Positions 7,395 through 15,003 of a stretch of 18,207 bases of DNA are shown here, piece by piece. Source of the stretch: an uncultured Collinsella sp. (GTDB taxonomy: Bacteria; Actinomycetota; Coriobacteriia; Coriobacteriales; Coriobacteriaceae); the NCBI GenBank assembly GCA_902492855.1, contig CABUMU010000033.1:1-18207 (forward strand), in the 5' to 3' direction. The notes below the pieces were generated by a model. It saw only the letters and a list, made by a program, of their open reading frames with translations, was not told the DNA's origin and did not search any database. The translations under genes and the position numbers were made by a program. Position 1 is the first letter of the stretch; every line of letters begins with the position of its first letter.

Positions 7395-7434
7395 TAAAAG
7401 AAAGGCGCGGAGCCGCTCGATGCGACTCCGCGCC
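7395..7434 (-). terminator. Intrinsic terminator of the AzgA-type permease gene
   Basis: On the minus strand GGCGCGGAGTCGC and GCGGCTCCGCGCC form a 13-bp stem (one T-G pair) with a 5-nt loop, followed by TTTCTTTT (7396-7403). It starts 30 bases after the permease stop codon. Its presence shows that the esterase reading frame upstream of it is not translated. Confidence 0.9.
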
Positions 7435-7463
7435 TTGTTGTTTTGCTTTAGCAGAATATGCCG

Positions 7464-8774
7464 TTACGCCACGAAGAAGTAGACGAGGAAGGCAAGGGCT
7501 GCGATCCACATGAGCGGCTTGATCTTGGAGGCCTCGCCCTTAAAGAGCGCGACGATCACGTAGGCGATAAAGCCCAGGCCAATGCCGGCAGAGATGGAGT
7601 AGGTGAAGGGCACGCCGGCGACAATCATGAACGCCGGGAAACCCTGCGACACGTCGGACCAGTCGATCTCGGAGGCCTCGCTCATCATGAGGTAGCCGAC
7701 GTAGACCAGAGCACCGCAGGTGGCGGCGCTGGAAACGATGGTGACGATGGGGGAGAAGAACGCGGCGAGAATGAACAGCACGCCGGTGGTGACGGAGGTG
7801 AGGCCCGTGCGGCCACCGTCGGCAGCACCAGAGGTGGACTCGACGAAGGTGGTGATGGAGGAGACGCCCATGAAACCGCCCACAGCAGCGGCGGCGGAGT
7901 CGACGATCAGAATCTCCTTGATATTCTCGACGTTGCCGTCGTCGGTGAGGAACTCGCCCTGCTTGGCCACGGCCATCGCGGTGCCCATGGTGTCGAAGAA
8001 GTCACTCATGAGCAACGAGAACGAGATGACGAGGAGCGCGGGGTCGGTAAGGACCTTGACGATGGCAGGCACGCCGCCGGCGTCGGCGATGGGGCCACCG
8101 ATGCTCGAGAAGTCGAGCGGGGCGATGATACCGGTCGGAGCCTGGGTCACACCTAGGGGGATACCGGCGATGACGGCGACGACGATGCCGATGAGCAGCG
8201 AGCCGGGGACGTTGCGGCAGGCGAGGGCGACCGTCACCAGGATGGAGATGATGCCGACGATGAAGGTGGGGGAGGTGATGTCGCCCAGACCGACGAGTGT
8301 ACCGGCGCCAGCGGTGATAATGCCGGCATCGCACAGGCCAATCATGGCGATGAACAGGCCCAGACCCACCGAGATGGCGTGACGCAGGACAACCGGGATG
8401 GCGTCCATGATGGCCTCACGCAGGCCACAAAGCACGAGCAGCAAGATGACGACGCCCTCAAGGAAGATGACGCTCATGGCCACGTGCCAGTCACCGCCGC
8501 AGACGGTGGTGGTGATTCCAGCGATCATCGCGTTGACGCCTAAGCCCGACGCGCAGGCGAGCGGGCGGTTGGCGAAGATGCCCATGCAGATGGTCATGAT
8601 GCCGGCGCCCAGGCAGGTGGCGCAGGCGAGCGCTCCCGCATCGATGCCGGCGCCCGAGAGCACCGCAGGGTTGACGGCGATGATGTAGGCCATCGCCAGG
8701 AATGTTGTCAGTCCAGCGCGAAGTTCGGTCCCGATTGTGGACTTGCGCTCACTGACGTGAAAAAGTTCGTCCAT
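7464..8774 (-). CDS. AzgA-type purine permease (adenine/guanine/hypoxanthine), NCS2 superfamily
   Basis: This 436-residue multi-pass membrane transporter resembles PbuG/PbuO and AzgA, which import hypoxanthine, guanine or adenine with protons. Signatures are LRAGLTTFLAMAYIIAVNP near the N-terminus, ASGLGVNAM, the ligand-region SDFFDTMGTAMAVAKQG, and MGVSSITTFVESTSG followed by GGRTGL. The start is ATG 8774 with AAGGAAAGGG just upstream, preferred over an upstream in-frame ATG with no such site. A 5-bp hairpin (about 8793-8811) lies just before the ribosome binding site. No purine riboswitch was recognised in the leader. The gene ends 30 bases before its own terminator. Whether it prefers guanine/hypoxanthine or adenine cannot be told from sequence. 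Confidence 0.93.
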   Translation of the reverse strand: MDELFHVSERKSTIGTELRAGLTTFLAMAYIIAVNPAVLSGAGIDAGALACATCLGAGIMTICMGIFANRPLACASGLGVNAMIAGITTTVCGGDWHVAMSVIFLEGVVILLLVLCGLREAIMDAIPVVLRHAISVGLGLFIAMIGLCDAGIITAGAGTLVGLGDITSPTFIVGIISILVTVALACRNVPGSLLIGIVVAVIAGIPLGVTQAPTGIIAPLDFSSIGGPIADAGGVPAIVKVLTDPALLVISFSLLMSDFFDTMGTAMAVAKQGEFLTDDGNVENIKEILIVDSAAAAVGGFMGVSSITTFVESTSGAADGGRTGLTSVTTGVLFILAAFFSPIVTIVSSAATCGALVYVGYLMMSEASEIDWSDVSQGFPAFMIVAGVPFTYSISAGIGLGFIAYVIVALFKGEASKIKPLMWIAALAFLVYFFVA

Positions 8775-8894
8775 GCATACCCTTTCCTTGTTCGGCCCCG
8801 AGTTTAGGCCGATTGACACGAACTCAACTACTATATCGCCTTTGAAAGATTGATGTTTCTCGCATGTTGATGTTCGGCGCTTTGTAGCAGACGG

Positions 8895-8934
8895 ACGGTA
8901 TTTTTCGCATGAAAATGTGTGGGTACCGTATACT
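8895..8934 (+). promoter_or_regulatory. Candidate promoter and 6-bp inverted repeat before the deformylase-like gene
   Basis: TATACT at 8929-8934 is a good -10 box 33 bases before the start codon. No clear -35 is seen. ACGGTA (8895-8900) and TACCGT (8924-8929) form an inverted repeat whose right arm abuts the -10 box. TCGCATG occurs twice in the same divergent region (8860-8866 and 8905-8911) and TTGATGTT twice (8850-8857, 8867-8874). These could be operator sites for either neighbour; none is proven. Confidence 0.4.
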
Positions 8935-8967
8935 TAAGCAGTTACAACGACCCCTATGGAGGAACGT

Positions 8968-9387
8968 ATGATTAAAGAGCTCTGCCACGACGAGGCTATT
9001 CTGTCCCAGCGTTGCGAGGTCGCGACCGTCGAGGACGAGTCGGTGGCACAGGACCTGATCGATACCATCAAGTCGCTCGACGATGCCGGCTGCCTTGCCG
9101 CCAACCAGATCGGCGTCACCAAGAAGGTCTGCGTCTATCTGGACGACGCCGGCGAGCCCCATGTGCTCTACAACCCCCGTCTGGTGTTTGGCCTGGGTGC
9201 CAGCAAGATGGAGGAGAGCTGCCTGACGCACGAGGAGGTCACCAAGTCCACGCGCTACATCAAGTGCAAGGTTGCCTTTGACCAGATCGTCGACGGCAAG
9301 ATGAAGGAGTGCCGCCGCGACTACGCGGGCTTTGAGGCACAGATGATCCAGCATATGATCGATCACTGTCTTGGAAAGTTGGTCTAA
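8968..9387 (+). CDS. Peptide deformylase-like protein lacking the HExxH glutamate
   Basis: The 139-residue protein belongs to the peptide deformylase fold, which normally removes formyl from the initiator Met of new proteins. Motif 1 is GCLAANQIG (residues 41-49) and keeps the Gln. Motif 2 is ESCLT (83-87) instead of EGCLS, keeping metal ligand Cys85. Motif 3 is HMIDH (129-133) instead of HEIDH: both metal-binding His residues remain, but the catalytic Glu is Met130. Metal binding may persist while deformylation is probably lost or much reduced. A complete second deformylase lies at 16703-17113, so the cell would not depend on this one. The start is ATG 8968 with GGAGG at 8958-8962; the ATG at 8956 overlaps that site and is less likely. 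The frame is intact, so it is not a decayed gene. Confidence 0.85.
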   Translation: MIKELCHDEAILSQRCEVATVEDESVAQDLIDTIKSLDDAGCLAANQIGVTKKVCVYLDDAGEPHVLYNPRLVFGLGASKMEESCLTHEEVTKSTRYIKCKVAFDQIVDGKMKECRRDYAGFEAQMIQHMIDHCLGKLV

Positions 9388-9490
9388 GGGGACCAAAGCA
9401 CCGCACCTTGCCGCTCAATCGTCGCTCGCGTACCTTAAGTACGCTTCGCTCCTCTTTCGTGGCAATCTGCGGCACTTTGACCCCTTAGAC
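9382..9490. repeat. Long nested palindrome overlapping the deformylase-like stop codon
   Basis: The outer arms 9382-9412 and 9461-9490 are inverted copies. The outermost 10 bases match perfectly (GTCTAAGGGG / CCCCTTAGAC), and further in CAAAG, CCGCA and TTGCC blocks match with short mismatches between them. The 48-base middle contains a smaller inverted repeat, GCGTAC / GTACGC around CTTAA. The left arm includes the last Val codon and the stop codon of the deformylase-like gene. There is no T-run after it, and a normal terminator follows at 9532. It is therefore probably a mobile or repeated hairpin element, or a structured 3' untranslated RNA. Confidence 0.75.
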
Positions 9491-9531
9491 GACCTGCGGG
9501 GTTAACTTGGTTGAGTTTATCCTGTTTGAAT

Positions 9532-9570
9532 AGTCCGGGCGTGACATTGTTGTCATGTCCGGGCTTTTGT
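9532..9570 (+). terminator. Intrinsic terminator between the deformylase-like gene and bsh
   Basis: As RNA, 9532-9546 pairs with 9551-9565 over 15 bp (several G-U pairs) around a UUGU loop, followed by TTTGTGTTT. It stands about 145 bases after the deformylase-like stop and 62 before the bile salt hydrolase start. The two genes are thus probably separate transcripts or partly read through. Confidence 0.8.
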
Positions 9571-9631
9571 GTTTAGCGCCTTTTTGTTTGGAGACAATGA
9601 AATTAGCAAGAACGTAAAGCTAGGAGGCGCT

Positions 9632-10597
9632 ATGTGTACGAGTATTCGATTTACCGATAATTCTGGCCACATGTATCTGGGCCGCAATCTCGACTGGAGC
9701 TTTGACTACGGCCAACAGGTTCGCGTGATGCCGCGCGGGTTTCACATTCCGTATTCGTTTATCGACGACGCAACAGCGGCGCACGCGGTGATCGGTATGT
9801 GCATCGATTACAGGAACTACCCTATGTTCTTCGATTGCGGCAACGATGCGGGCCTCGCCGTGGCGGGTCTCAATTTCCCGGGTTATGCCGAGTATGCCGA
9901 GGGCCCTGTCGACGGCAAGACCAATATCGCGGCCTATGAGTTTCCCCTGTGGGTGGCAGCGACGTTCTCGACGGTCGATGAGGTCGAGGCCGCGCTGCGC
10001 GACACGGTGATTGTCGCCAAATCTGCCGGAGAGGGGCTGGGCGTGTCACTGCTCCATTGGATTATCGGCGACAGCCAGCGCAGCATCGTGGTCGAGATGA
10101 TGGCTGACGGCCTGCATGTATACGACGATCCGGTCGACACCCTTGCCAATCAGCCGACCTTCCCGTGGCATATGGAAAACCTACGCACCTATATCACCGC
10201 CACAAGCGATTTTCCGCAGACGGCGACATGGCGTGGCGCCGAGCTCAAGCCCTATGGCGCGGGTGCCGGCATGCGCGGTATTCCGGGTGACTGCTATTCG
10301 CCGAGCCGTTTTGTAAAGGCGGCGTACCTCAATGCCAATTATCCGCAAAAGGAGAGCGAGACCGAAAACGTCGTTCGCATGTTCCGCTCGCTCGAGGGCG
10401 TGGTGATGATCGAGGGAGCGTCCAGGATGGGCGATGGCAAGTTCGAGAAGACGATCTACACCGGATGCTTTAGCGCGCGCACGGGCAATTATTACTACGC
10501 GATGTATGGGGATCCGTCGATTCGCTACGTGAGCCTGATGGATGCCGAGGGCGCGAGCCCCGATAGGCTCGTGGTTCCCGAGCCGCGTCGTTCGTAG
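9632..10597 (+). CDS. bsh: Bile salt hydrolase (choloylglycine hydrolase family, Ntn fold)
   Basis: The 321-residue enzyme cleaves the amide of glycine- or taurine-conjugated bile salts. The start is ATG 9632 with TAGGAGG 4 nt upstream. It begins Met-Cys, so removal of Met exposes the N-terminal nucleophile Cys2. Family active-site residues are all present: Arg18 and Asp21 (GRNLDWS), Asn81 (AGLNFPGY), Asn173 (LANQPTFPW) and Arg226 (YSPSRFVKAAY). Asn81, rather than the Tyr usual in penicillin V acylases, supports bile salt activity. There is no signal peptide, so it is a cytosolic enzyme like most Gram-positive forms. Preference for glyco- or tauro-conjugates cannot be read safely. It fits a gut lifestyle. 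The gene is flanked by terminators on both sides and is probably monocistronic. Confidence 0.95.
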   Translation: MCTSIRFTDNSGHMYLGRNLDWSFDYGQQVRVMPRGFHIPYSFIDDATAAHAVIGMCIDYRNYPMFFDCGNDAGLAVAGLNFPGYAEYAEGPVDGKTNIAAYEFPLWVAATFSTVDEVEAALRDTVIVAKSAGEGLGVSLLHWIIGDSQRSIVVEMMADGLHVYDDPVDTLANQPTFPWHMENLRTYITATSDFPQTATWRGAELKPYGAGAGMRGIPGDCYSPSRFVKAAYLNANYPQKESETENVVRMFRSLEGVVMIEGASRMGDGKFEKTIYTGCFSARTGNYYYAMYGDPSIRYVSLMDAEGASPDRLVVPEPRRS

Positions 10598-10620
10598 CCG
10601 ATAGCTTTACCGCAATGCAA

Positions 10621-10656
10621 AGCGGCCCTGCATCTCCCGTGAGGTGCAGGGCCGCT
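10621..10656. terminator. Strong hairpin between convergent bsh and kup, probable shared terminator
   Basis: A 16-bp stem (10621-10636 with 10641-10656, one T-G pair) encloses a CCGT tetraloop. The tails are only weakly T-rich in either direction (GTCGTTGATTTG on plus, TTTGCATTG on minus). It sits 23 bases after bsh and 20 after kup, so it probably ends both transcripts. Confidence 0.75.
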
Positions 10657-10676
10657 GTCGTTGATTTGTGACGTCG

Positions 10677-12908
10677 CTAGAAGTTGGCGTCGTTGAGCTG
10701 TTCGTTCTCGAGGCCGTCGAGCTGTTGCTGTTCGGGCGTATCGGCGACGCTCTCGAGCAACTCGGTGGGGTCGACGTTCATGTCCCTACCGGCTTCGTTG
10801 CCGTTGACCAAGTCGTCCGAGAAGATGTCGACTTCCATTTCCTCGGCCTCTTCAATCTGAACCTCGAGCGGCACCTGGGTGCGCACGAGCTTAACGGCCG
10901 GGCGCATGCGGGCAAACAGCGGCACGTACTCGATGATGATGGCAGAGTTCTCGAGACCGTACCAGCGCGCCGGGCTTCCGCAAGCGCGGCGGACGGCGTA
11001 CTTGATGGCCATCACGCGGTGGTCATTGCGGTTGATGTCCGTTTCGGGGGCAAGCATCTTGCGCAGCATGCAAAAACGGAAGTCGCCCACGTTGCCGCGC
11101 GTCTCGTAGATGGAGTAGGTGTGGTGCTGCGGCGGCAACTCACCCGAGGCCATCAGGTCGCCAACGATCTGGCGCAGGTAGGCGTTGATGCGCTGATTGA
11201 CCTTAAAGCCCAGGTCCAAGCGCACGCGGAACAGGAAGTCTGTGCCAAAGGTCTCAACGGAATACTCGTGCGTATAGGGCTCGTCGGTAACGTGTACGTT
11301 GATGAACCAGTATGCCTTGGCGCGCTTGGGATGTTTGTCCAGGATGGAATAGAGCACGTCGCGGTCGAGCGTGAGCGGGTCGGGGCTGTTGGTGAGGAAC
11401 ACCAGATTGTCGGCGAGCACGGGGTAGGTCTCGTCATTGCGCAGGCGGTTGAGCTGGTCGATGTACTTGGAGACGGGCAGCAGAATCGTCTGCGTGCGCT
11501 CGATGGCGGTGCCGCGACGCCACACATACATAAGGCCGAACAGCAGTGCGGCCAGGAAGATCATGACGTAGCCGCCGTCAAAGAACATGGTGAGGCACGA
11601 AGCGAAGAAGCACAGCTCAATGGCACCAAAGAGCAGGGCAAAGATGCAGGCGCCCAGCTTGTGCTTGAGGATGCCGGCGATATAGCTCGTCAGCAGCGTG
11701 GTGGTCATGAGCATGGTCACGGTAATGGCGAGGCCGTAGGCGCTCTCCATGCGCTCGGAGTTTTGGAACAGCAGCACGATGAAGATACAGCCGACCCACA
11801 TGATGTTGTTGACGAGCGGAATATAGAGCTGGCCCTTGGTGTCGCTGGGGTAGTGGATGCGCAGATGCGGCATAAGGTTGAGGCGCGTTGCCTCCGAAAC
11901 CAACGAGAACGAGCCGGTGATGAGCGCCTGCGAGGCGATGATGGCCGCCACGGCCGAAAGCACGATGGCAAAGGGGCGCAGGGGCTCGGGGAGCATCATA
12001 TAGAACGGGTTGACGATATCCATCGCGAGCATCTGGGGATTGGAATTGTTGGCGAGCAGCCAAGCGCCCTGACCCAGATAGTTAAGGATGAGGGCTGCCT
12101 TTACGAACGGCCAGGATGCGTAAATGTTAGCCTTGCCCACGTGACCCATGTCCGAATAGAGCGCCTCGGCGCCGGTCGTCGACAGGAAGACGAAGCCGAG
12201 CACCATGATGCCCGAGTGGTTGATGGGCGAGAACAGGAACATGATGCCGCGGATGGGGTTGAGCGCGCGTAGGATGGACAGGTTGCCGAGCATGTTGAAC
12301 AGGCCGGCGCCAGCCAAGAACAGGAACCACAGCGTCATGAGCGGGCCGAACAGCTTGCCGATCGACGAGGTGCCGGCGCGCTGCATGGCAAACAGGCCGC
12401 AGATAATGATGATGGTGATGATGATGACGTTGGTCTGGCCGTCGCCCAGCAGCGCATGGCCCCATTCGATGGTGCGCAGACCCTCGATGGCTGTGGTGAC
12501 CGTGACCGCGGGGGTGAGGATGCCGTCGGCGAGCAGTGCCGCGCCGCCGATCATGGCAGGTAGGATCAGCCATGGTGCCACTTTTCGCACCAGGCTAAAC
12601 AGGGCGAAGATGCCGCCTTCGTTGTGGTTGTCGGCCTTCATGGCGATTACCACGTACTTGACCGTGGTCACGAGCGTCATGGTCCAGATGACGAGCGAAA
12701 GCGCGCCCAGGATCATGTCCTCGCTGACGGTACCGATGCCGCCGTTGTTGGCGACGATTGATTTCATGGTGTACATGGGGCTCGTGCCGATGTCACCATA
12801 GACGACGCCGAGCGTTACGAGCAGCATGCCAGCGGAGAGGGGGATGGCTCCGTGCCCGCCTTGCCCGTGCTGGTCTTGGAGGTTTGCCTCCAGTTTATTG
12901 TGTGCCAC
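10677..12908 (-). CDS. kup: Kup-type low-affinity potassium transporter
   Basis: The protein has about 743 residues. The membrane part (about 12 segments) starts with MLLVTLGVVYGDIGTSPMYT, the Kup/HAK/KT signature GVVYGDIGTSP. Later come a GGIFALFSLVR stretch and a GSFSLVSEATRLNLMPHL stretch, both well known in the family. A long cytosolic C-terminal part of about 270 residues follows, ending in an acidic tail. It imports K+ with protons. The start GTG 12908 is preferred because AAGGGAG (12914-12920) lies 5 nt upstream. The ATG at 12926 overlaps that site and has none of its own. No ydaO-type c-di-AMP riboswitch was recognised in the upstream gap. Confidence 0.96.
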   Translation of the reverse strand: MAHNKLEANLQDQHGQGGHGAIPLSAGMLLVTLGVVYGDIGTSPMYTMKSIVANNGGIGTVSEDMILGALSLVIWTMTLVTTVKYVVIAMKADNHNEGGIFALFSLVRKVAPWLILPAMIGGAALLADGILTPAVTVTTAIEGLRTIEWGHALLGDGQTNVIIITIIIICGLFAMQRAGTSSIGKLFGPLMTLWFLFLAGAGLFNMLGNLSILRALNPIRGIMFLFSPINHSGIMVLGFVFLSTTGAEALYSDMGHVGKANIYASWPFVKAALILNYLGQGAWLLANNSNPQMLAMDIVNPFYMMLPEPLRPFAIVLSAVAAIIASQALITGSFSLVSEATRLNLMPHLRIHYPSDTKGQLYIPLVNNIMWVGCIFIVLLFQNSERMESAYGLAITVTMLMTTTLLTSYIAGILKHKLGACIFALLFGAIELCFFASCLTMFFDGGYVMIFLAALLFGLMYVWRRGTAIERTQTILLPVSKYIDQLNRLRNDETYPVLADNLVFLTNSPDPLTLDRDVLYSILDKHPKRAKAYWFINVHVTDEPYTHEYSVETFGTDFLFRVRLDLGFKVNQRINAYLRQIVGDLMASGELPPQHHTYSIYETRGNVGDFRFCMLRKMLAPETDINRNDHRVMAIKYAVRRACGSPARWYGLENSAIIIEYVPLFARMRPAVKLVRTQVPLEVQIEEAEEMEVDIFSDDLVNGNEAGRDMNVDPTELLESVADTPEQQQLDGLENEQLNDANF

Positions 12909-13007
12909 GAGGACTCCCTTAGACATCCGGTTATCTGTCTAGGACAAAAAACTTTATGCCGTCTTTATACATACAAGAGCAGTTTGGCACATCGGGTTAT
13001 TTTAGAC

Positions 13008-13031
13008 AATAATCCTCAGCTGGGGATTATT
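13008..13031. repeat. 24-bp near-perfect palindrome upstream of kup
   Basis: AATAATCC and GGATTATT arms surround TCAGCTGG, giving a 24-bp palindrome with a single mismatched pair. It lies in the 157-base gap between the stop of the DMT exporter gene and the kup start, both on minus. A second short palindrome (CTACC-CA-GGTAG, 13035-13046) is next to it. There is no T-run, so an operator site or structured leader is more likely than a terminator. Confidence 0.6.
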
Positions 13032-13065
13032 TATCTACCCAGGTAGCATTTCAAAGCAGGGGCTT

Positions 13066-13977
13066 TTAAGCACGTACTGTCTGGGCGATGCCAGCCTTGG
13101 CGTTTGCGCGTTTGCCGGCGAGTTCGCAAAAAATCGCGCCGCCGATGATAAGCGCGGCGCCCATCAGGCGGATCGGTGTTATGGCTTCGCCCAAAAGGAC
13201 GGCCGAGAACGCGACGGCCGAAAGCGGCTCGAGGTAGCCGACGACCGCGACGGTCTGGACGGGCAGCTTGGCGACGGCACTAAAGTAGAGCAGGCAACCG
13301 ATGCCGGTGTTGACGACGCCGAGCATGACGACGGTGCGCCAATCGATGCCTGCGGCGATGTCGGGGGAGAAAAACGAGGGAGCGCCTTGGGTGACGAGCG
13401 TAAGGACCAGCGCGGTCACAAAGGCGGCGCTCACCTGGAGCGCGGAGTTCTCGAGACCCTCGATGTGCGGCGCACCCTTGCTAGCGATGACCATCAGCGC
13501 ATAGCAAAATGCCGAGGCGATGCCGCAGACGATGCCCGCAATGGGCATGTTGCCGCCGAGACCTTGCGCTGCAATGAGAAAAGCGCCGCAGGCGACGGCG
13601 ATAAAGCCGGCGATTTTGCCGCCGGTCAGTTTTTCACCAAAGATGAGTGGGGAGAGCGCCATGACAATGATGGGGCCACAGTAGTACAGCAGCGAGGATA
13701 CGCCGACGCCGATCGTCTGGTAGGCACGGAACAGAAAAATCCAGCTGGCACCCAGCGCGGCTCCCGACAGAAGGAGTGCTGCGGCTTCGCGGGGACGAGA
13801 TGGCGCCTGCAGTTTATGGCGTTGGGTGATGGCAAGGATAGTGACAAGCGAGAGGGCGCCCAAAAACGTGCGCAGTAGCACGATATCGGAGCTCGGCAGC
13901 GTGATGGCAGCGGCGATGATGCCGTTGGAGCCAAACAATAGCAATGCTGCTAAGTACGTAAACAGTCCGTTGTCCAT
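13066..13977 (-). CDS. DMT-superfamily transporter (EamA/RhaT-type)
   Basis: The 303-residue protein has ten hydrophobic segments arranged as two EamA repeats of five, the layout of drug/metabolite exporters such as amino-acid or carboxylate efflux carriers. The first repeat begins at the N-terminus (YLAALLLFGSNGIIAA). The ends of the repeats show the usual SLLYYCGPIIVMALSPLIFGE and VGYLEPLSAVAFSAVLLGE wording, the P-hallmark before TM5 and TM10. The start ATG 13977 has a GGGGACGGAAG-like site in front. It is divergent from a LysR gene with about 118 bases between, a common layout in which the regulator controls the exporter. Substrate unknown. Confidence 0.9.
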   Translation of the reverse strand: MDNGLFTYLAALLLFGSNGIIAAAITLPSSDIVLLRTFLGALSLVTILAITQRHKLQAPSRPREAAALLLSGAALGASWIFLFRAYQTIGVGVSSLLYYCGPIIVMALSPLIFGEKLTGGKIAGFIAVACGAFLIAAQGLGGNMPIAGIVCGIASAFCYALMVIASKGAPHIEGLENSALQVSAAFVTALVLTLVTQGAPSFFSPDIAAGIDWRTVVMLGVVNTGIGCLLYFSAVAKLPVQTVAVVGYLEPLSAVAFSAVLLGEAITPIRLMGAALIIGGAIFCELAGKRANAKAGIAQTVRA

Positions 13978-14022
13978 GCGCTTCCGTCCCCTCTATATTC
14001 GAGCATGTTCACTATGGGCGAA

Positions 14023-14050
14023 CTGGCAATAGAAGAAAAGCGAATATAAT
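14023..14050 (+). promoter_or_regulatory. Promoter of the second LysR gene
   Basis: A consensus -10 TATAAT (14045-14050) lies 16 bases after CTGGCA (14023-14028, 4 of 6 to the -35 consensus). The -10 sits in an 8-bp CGAATATA whose inverted copy TATATTCG is at 13994-14001, where it would contribute a TATAGA -10 for the divergent exporter gene. The LysR start codon is 46 bases downstream. Confidence 0.6.
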
Positions 14051-14095
14051 GCATGGCTAACATGACAAAAATTCATGTAAAGGTGGAGGCGTGTC

Positions 14096-14953
14096 GTGGA
14101 AACGAATATTCAAAAGATGCAGGTGCTGCTGGAGACGGTGCGCGCCGGAAGCTTTACGCGTGCTGCCGAGCGCCTGAGCTATTCGCAGTCGGGCGTGAGC
14201 CGTATGGTGGCCGATCTTGAGGCCGATTGGGGCTTTAAGGTGCTCGACCGCAGTCGCGAGGGCGTAGTGCTTTCTGCCGACGGGCGGCAGGTCATGCCGG
14301 CTGTCGAGGCGCTCTGCGAGGAATTCACTCGCTTGCAGCGACGGGTGGATGAGATGCGCGGGCTCATGCGCGGCAAAATCTGCATCGGTACGTTTTCGAG
14401 TGTGGCGACCCACGTGCTGCCGCCGGTGATTGCGCGCTTTCGCGCCGATCATCCGGATGTCGATTACGAGCTGCTGATGGGTGATTACTCCGAGATTGAG
14501 CAATGGGTGGCGGAAGGCCGCTGCGACCTGGGCTTTATCCCGCGTGAGCCACGAGAAAACGGCATGGCATCGCGGTCTTTGGTGCGCGACGAGTTGATGG
14601 CGGTAGTGCCGGCAGATTCTTTGCTTGCCACGGCGGAGGTCGTTTCTCTTGCCGATTTAGCCAACGAGCAGTTTATTCTGCTAGAACGCGGCACCGATGA
14701 CGAGATTACGCCGCTGTTCCGTCGGGCGGGGCTGACGGTGTGCTCCAAGCTGTCGACCTGGGATGATTATGCGATTATGGCTATGGTCGAGGACGGCCTG
14801 GGCGTGAGCATTCTTCCCGCGCTCATCTTGCGCCGTTGTCAGTTCGATGTTGCCGTGCGTTCGCTCGAGGGACATCCCCATCGGCAGATCAATGCCATAT
14901 ATCGAACGGCCGACGTTTCGCTTGCCGCCGCCCGTTTTCTCGAATACCTCTAA
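14096..14953 (+). CDS. LysR-family transcriptional regulator, divergent from the DMT exporter
   Basis: The protein has 285 residues from a GTG start, with AGGTGGAGG at 14081-14089 (6-nt spacer). The N-terminal helix-turn-helix shows MQVLLETVRAGSFTRAAERL, then SYSQSGVSRMVADLE, the LysR pattern. After it comes a two-subdomain effector region (GKICIGTFSSVATHVLPPVI is the usual start of lobe one). Its position suggests it regulates the neighbouring exporter and itself from the 118-base divergent gap. No clean T-N11-A box was seen there. The effector is unknown. It is separated from the next gene by about 150 bases holding that gene's own operator array, so it probably does not read into it. Confidence 0.93.
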   Translation: METNIQKMQVLLETVRAGSFTRAAERLSYSQSGVSRMVADLEADWGFKVLDRSREGVVLSADGRQVMPAVEALCEEFTRLQRRVDEMRGLMRGKICIGTFSSVATHVLPPVIARFRADHPDVDYELLMGDYSEIEQWVAEGRCDLGFIPREPRENGMASRSLVRDELMAVVPADSLLATAEVVSLADLANEQFILLERGTDDEITPLFRRAGLTVCSKLSTWDDYAIMAMVEDGLGVSILPALILRRCQFDVAVRSLEGHPHRQINAIYRTADVSLAAARFLEYL

Positions 14954-15003
14954 ACGTGTACACGCCATTGGGCAGATCTCGGAGTCCGATACATTTTCTT
15001 ATG

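Noticed and set aside
7458..8382. Long plus-strand frames antisense to the AzgA-type permease
   Set aside because: Gly/Asp/His-rich and Met/Pro-rich shadows of a well-marked transporter gene.
8775..8967. Purine riboswitch before the AzgA-type permease
   Set aside because: The conserved loop and junction sequences of purine aptamers were not seen on the minus strand.
10668..12272. 534-codon open frame on plus, antisense to kup
   Set aside because: It is a low-complexity His/Glu/Asp/Val-rich shadow of the clearly real Kup gene, common in GC-rich DNA; it has no family motif and no ribosome site.
12909..13065. c-di-AMP (ydaO-type) riboswitch before kup
   Set aside because: The gap is short and holds none of the family's conserved blocks; only palindromes are present.
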